Origin: Clostridiales bacterium
Lineage (GTDB): Bacteria > Bacillota > Clostridia > Peptostreptococcales > Acidaminobacteraceae
NCBI GenBank assembly: GCA_016342415.1
Contig: JAEIOD010000003.1
Location: 62,001-126,000, forward strand
DNA length: 64,000 nt
Direction: 5' to 3'
Every line of letters starts with the position of its first letter. Within the stretch, counting starts at the first letter, position 1. The notes under the pieces are model-generated. The model was not told where the DNA came from, made no database searches, and worked only from the letters and a program-made list of their open reading frames with translations. Positions 62,574 to 64,000 of this stretch are shown piece by piece. Position numbers and translations under genes: made by a program.

Positions 62574-62948
62574 ATGAGTGTGGTAGTTCTTAACTAAAGG
62601 TAATTTAATACTGTCTTAGAAGTATATGCCCAAAACGGGTTTATTTGTTGTACCTTTAAGACGTACCGGTTGAGAACACGAATAACTAAGCTTATAAACA
62701 TACCCTTTTGTAAAATAAAAGGACTCGTTATATTTATAGTTGCTATTATTGCTGTGCTTTGCACAGCTTTTTTGTTAGCAGGAATTAAACGATATGTATT
62801 GGCTACAGGTGTATTTTGTGCACTTGTGGTCATTTTTTTTGAGGAGGATTATATGTTGATTGTAAAAGAGGGATATGCTGAGGTGTATTCAAATAAAACA
62901 ATGGACGTTGTAAACTACAACGGAGATCAAAAGATGGATAAAATATAA
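62574..62948 (+). pseudogene. Interrupted small membrane-protein ORF
   Basis: A strong AGGAGG precedes the ATG at 62574, but the frame stops after MSVVVLN and again two codons later. The same frame is then open to 62948 and encodes two hydrophobic helices (LVIFIVAIIAVLCTAFLLAG and YVLATGVFCALVVIFF) and a polar tail. A perfect hairpin with T-run lies inside at 62751-62773. A second start with GAGGAGG at 62853 would give a 31-residue peptide. Either this is a decayed gene or two small ORFs around an attenuator. Confidence 0.5.
62751..62773 (+). terminator. Hairpin with T-run inside the ORF, possible attenuator
   Basis: GCTGTGC and GCACAGC pair perfectly around TTT (62751-62767), followed by TTTTTT. 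It lies between the short ORF at 62574 and the possible start at 62853. Confidence 0.6.
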
Positions 62949-63017
62949 AACGTACAGGAGAGTTTCGAAGAATCACTGGTGGTTCTCATTTTAAATAAAA
63001 TCAAACAGAAAATAAAA

Positions 63018-63048
63018 TTGACAATATGTTGGTAAAATAACATATAAC
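63018..63048 (+). promoter_or_regulatory. Promoter of mutS2
   Basis: TTGACA (63018-63023) is followed by overlapping -10 candidates CATATA (17-base spacer, 63041-63046) and TATAAC (19-base spacer, 63043-63048). The start codon is about 20 bases further on. Confidence 0.5.
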
Positions 63049-63067
63049 ATAGTTGGAGGAAAAAAAA

Positions 63068-64000
63068 GTGAACAATGATAAAACACTAAATATATTAGGT
63101 TACAATGAAATAAAAGAAACAATAAAAAGTCACGCTGCAAGTAATTTAGGTAAAAAGTTAGTAGATGAAATGCAACCTCAAACCGATCCCCAAATTATTT
63201 TAAGCAGATACGATGAGGTTAAAGAGGCTGTTAAAATCCTAAAAGAAGGTTCTGGAATCAGTTTAGGTGGTATCAGTGATATAACACCTTATCTTGGCAA
63301 AATTGAAAAAAATATGTTTTTGCGTCCAGAAGAGCTGGTGAAAGTTTCAGATTTTTTGAGATGTATTAGACAATTAAAAAAATCAATAGATGCTTATGAA
63401 CACACTGCTCCTAGATTGTTTTCTTACTCAGTTGGTCTAGGAAATTATAAATCAATAGAAAATGAGATTGAATTCTGTATAGAAGGTCCTAGAGTTCACT
63501 CAAGAGCGAGCGGTGATTTAAGTAAATTGAGAAAAAAGATAGATGTTTTACACAGTAAAAGAATAGATAAACTAAATAAATTTCTTACTTCAGAAAGAAA
63601 TGCAAAACTAATACAGGAAAGTTTTTATAGTCAAAGAGATGATCGTTATGTTATACCAATCAAAGCTTCTGCTAGAAAATTGGTAAATGGTACGGTAATC
63701 GACTCATCAGCATCGGGTTCGACTGTATACGTTGAAATTGATGAAATAAAAGATTTGACGGTTGAAATCATCATGTTAAAAGCTCAAGAAGAAGAGGAGT
63801 GTAATAGGATTCTTTGGATGTTGTCTGGTTTGATATTAGACAATATAAATGGTATTAATGATGCTGTGTTTATCATAGGAAAATATGATTTTATATTTGC
63901 CAAAGGCAAGTATTCGGTTTCTATAGGAGGCCGTGAAATTGAAATCAGAGATGACGAAGTCATTAATCTGAAAAAAGCAAGACATCCCATGTTGGGTAAA
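63068..64000 (+). CDS. mutS2: Endonuclease MutS2, 5' part (cut by window edge)
   Basis: The frame is open from a GTG at 63068, behind TTGGAGGAAAAAAA, to the window edge (311 codons visible of about 780 expected). The N-terminus reads NILGYNEIKETIKSHAASNLGKKL, followed by the core region SQRDDRYVIPIKASARKLVNG and the SSASGSTVYVEIDE segment typical of MutS2. The ATPase and Smr nuclease domains must lie beyond the window. MutS2 acts on branched DNA and stalled ribosomes. It begins a new rightward unit. Confidence 0.9.
   Translation, partial: MNNDKTLNILGYNEIKETIKSHAASNLGKKLVDEMQPQTDPQIILSRYDEVKEAVKILKEGSGISLGGISDITPYLGKIEKNMFLRPEELVKVSDFLRCIRQLKKSIDAYEHTAPRLFSYSVGLGNYKSIENEIEFCIEGPRVHSRASGDLSKLRKKIDVLHSKRIDKLNKFLTSERNAKLIQESFYSQRDDRYVIPIKASARKLVNGTVIDSSASGSTVYVEIDEIKDLTVEIIMLKAQEEEECNRILWMLSGLILDNINGINDAVFIIGKYDFIFAKGKYSVSIGGREIEIRDDEVINLKKARHPMLGK

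Noticed and set aside
62620..62665. MPKTG in one frame, like a sortase sorting signal.
   Set aside because: The frame is open for only about 15 codons and lacks the membrane segment and charged tail that must follow.

Overview
This is an AT-rich window with short intergenic gaps, strong AGGAGG-type ribosome binding sites and many hairpin-plus-U-tract terminators. Together with VanZ, YkuS-type, MutS2, SLH-domain, WecG/TagA and class A PBP genes, this points to a low-GC Gram-positive bacterium, most likely an anaerobic member of the Clostridia. I cannot name the genus. I see no rRNA, tRNA, CRISPR array, intact transposase or prophage.

Layout. 1-2.7 kb: the tail of an upstream gene, then a minus-strand ABC-2 exporter (ATPase plus two permeases). 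3.3-6.9 kb: an alpha/alpha-toroid protein, a small membrane protein, orphan purC and an HTH-methyltransferase fusion. 7.4-18.6 kb: the most coherent block, a likely catabolic regulon. It holds an NAD-type SDR dehydrogenase, a KAS III-like thiolase-fold protein, a complete LivHMGFK-type ABC importer, a CoA-transferase, two alpha/beta hydrolases, a TetR regulator and a thiolase. A consensus promoter overlapped by a perfect 8+8 palindrome precedes it. The logic suggests uptake of a carboxylic acid or ester, hydrolysis, CoA activation, oxidation and thiolysis to acetyl-CoA; the substrate is unknown.

18.7-28.6 kb: small membrane proteins and lipoproteins, methyltransferases, GrpB, a WecG/TagA glycosyltransferase, VanZ, a MerR regulator with a typical 19-bp-spacer promoter, a frameshifted lipoprotein and an acetyltransferase. 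28.8-33.0 kb: a MacB-like FtsX permease / ATPase / lipoprotein adaptor operon. 33.2-37.7 kb: a kinase-like protein, SH3-domain proteins, a zinc-phospholipase-C-like protein and an unknown 360-residue protein. 38.0-39.6 kb: minus-strand glycerate kinase and a YkuS-type protein.

40.0-47.4 kb: an orphan CHASE-type histidine kinase, a 25-residue membrane peptide, a GNAT enzyme, a ParB-like-domain protein and a 1078-residue LRR/SLH surface protein. 47.5-47.8 kb: a scar where the 5' ends of an MTA/SAH nucleosidase gene and a flavodoxin-like gene meet head-on. 48.0-56.9 kb: a GNAT enzyme, a large class A PBP with inserted peptidoglycan-binding modules, a nucleotidyltransferase, an adenosine-deaminase-like enzyme, and a divergent MATE/MerR pair with operator. 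57.6-58.9 kb: a GH125 mannosidase that looks richer in GC than its neighbours. 59.6-62.2 kb: a three-gene ABC-2 exporter behind two promoters and a repeat element. 62.6-62.9 kb: a broken small membrane ORF. 63.1-64.0 kb: the 5' part of mutS2, cut by the window edge.

Functions come from motifs and family resemblance read by eye. No database search was run, so substrates and unnamed families are tentative.
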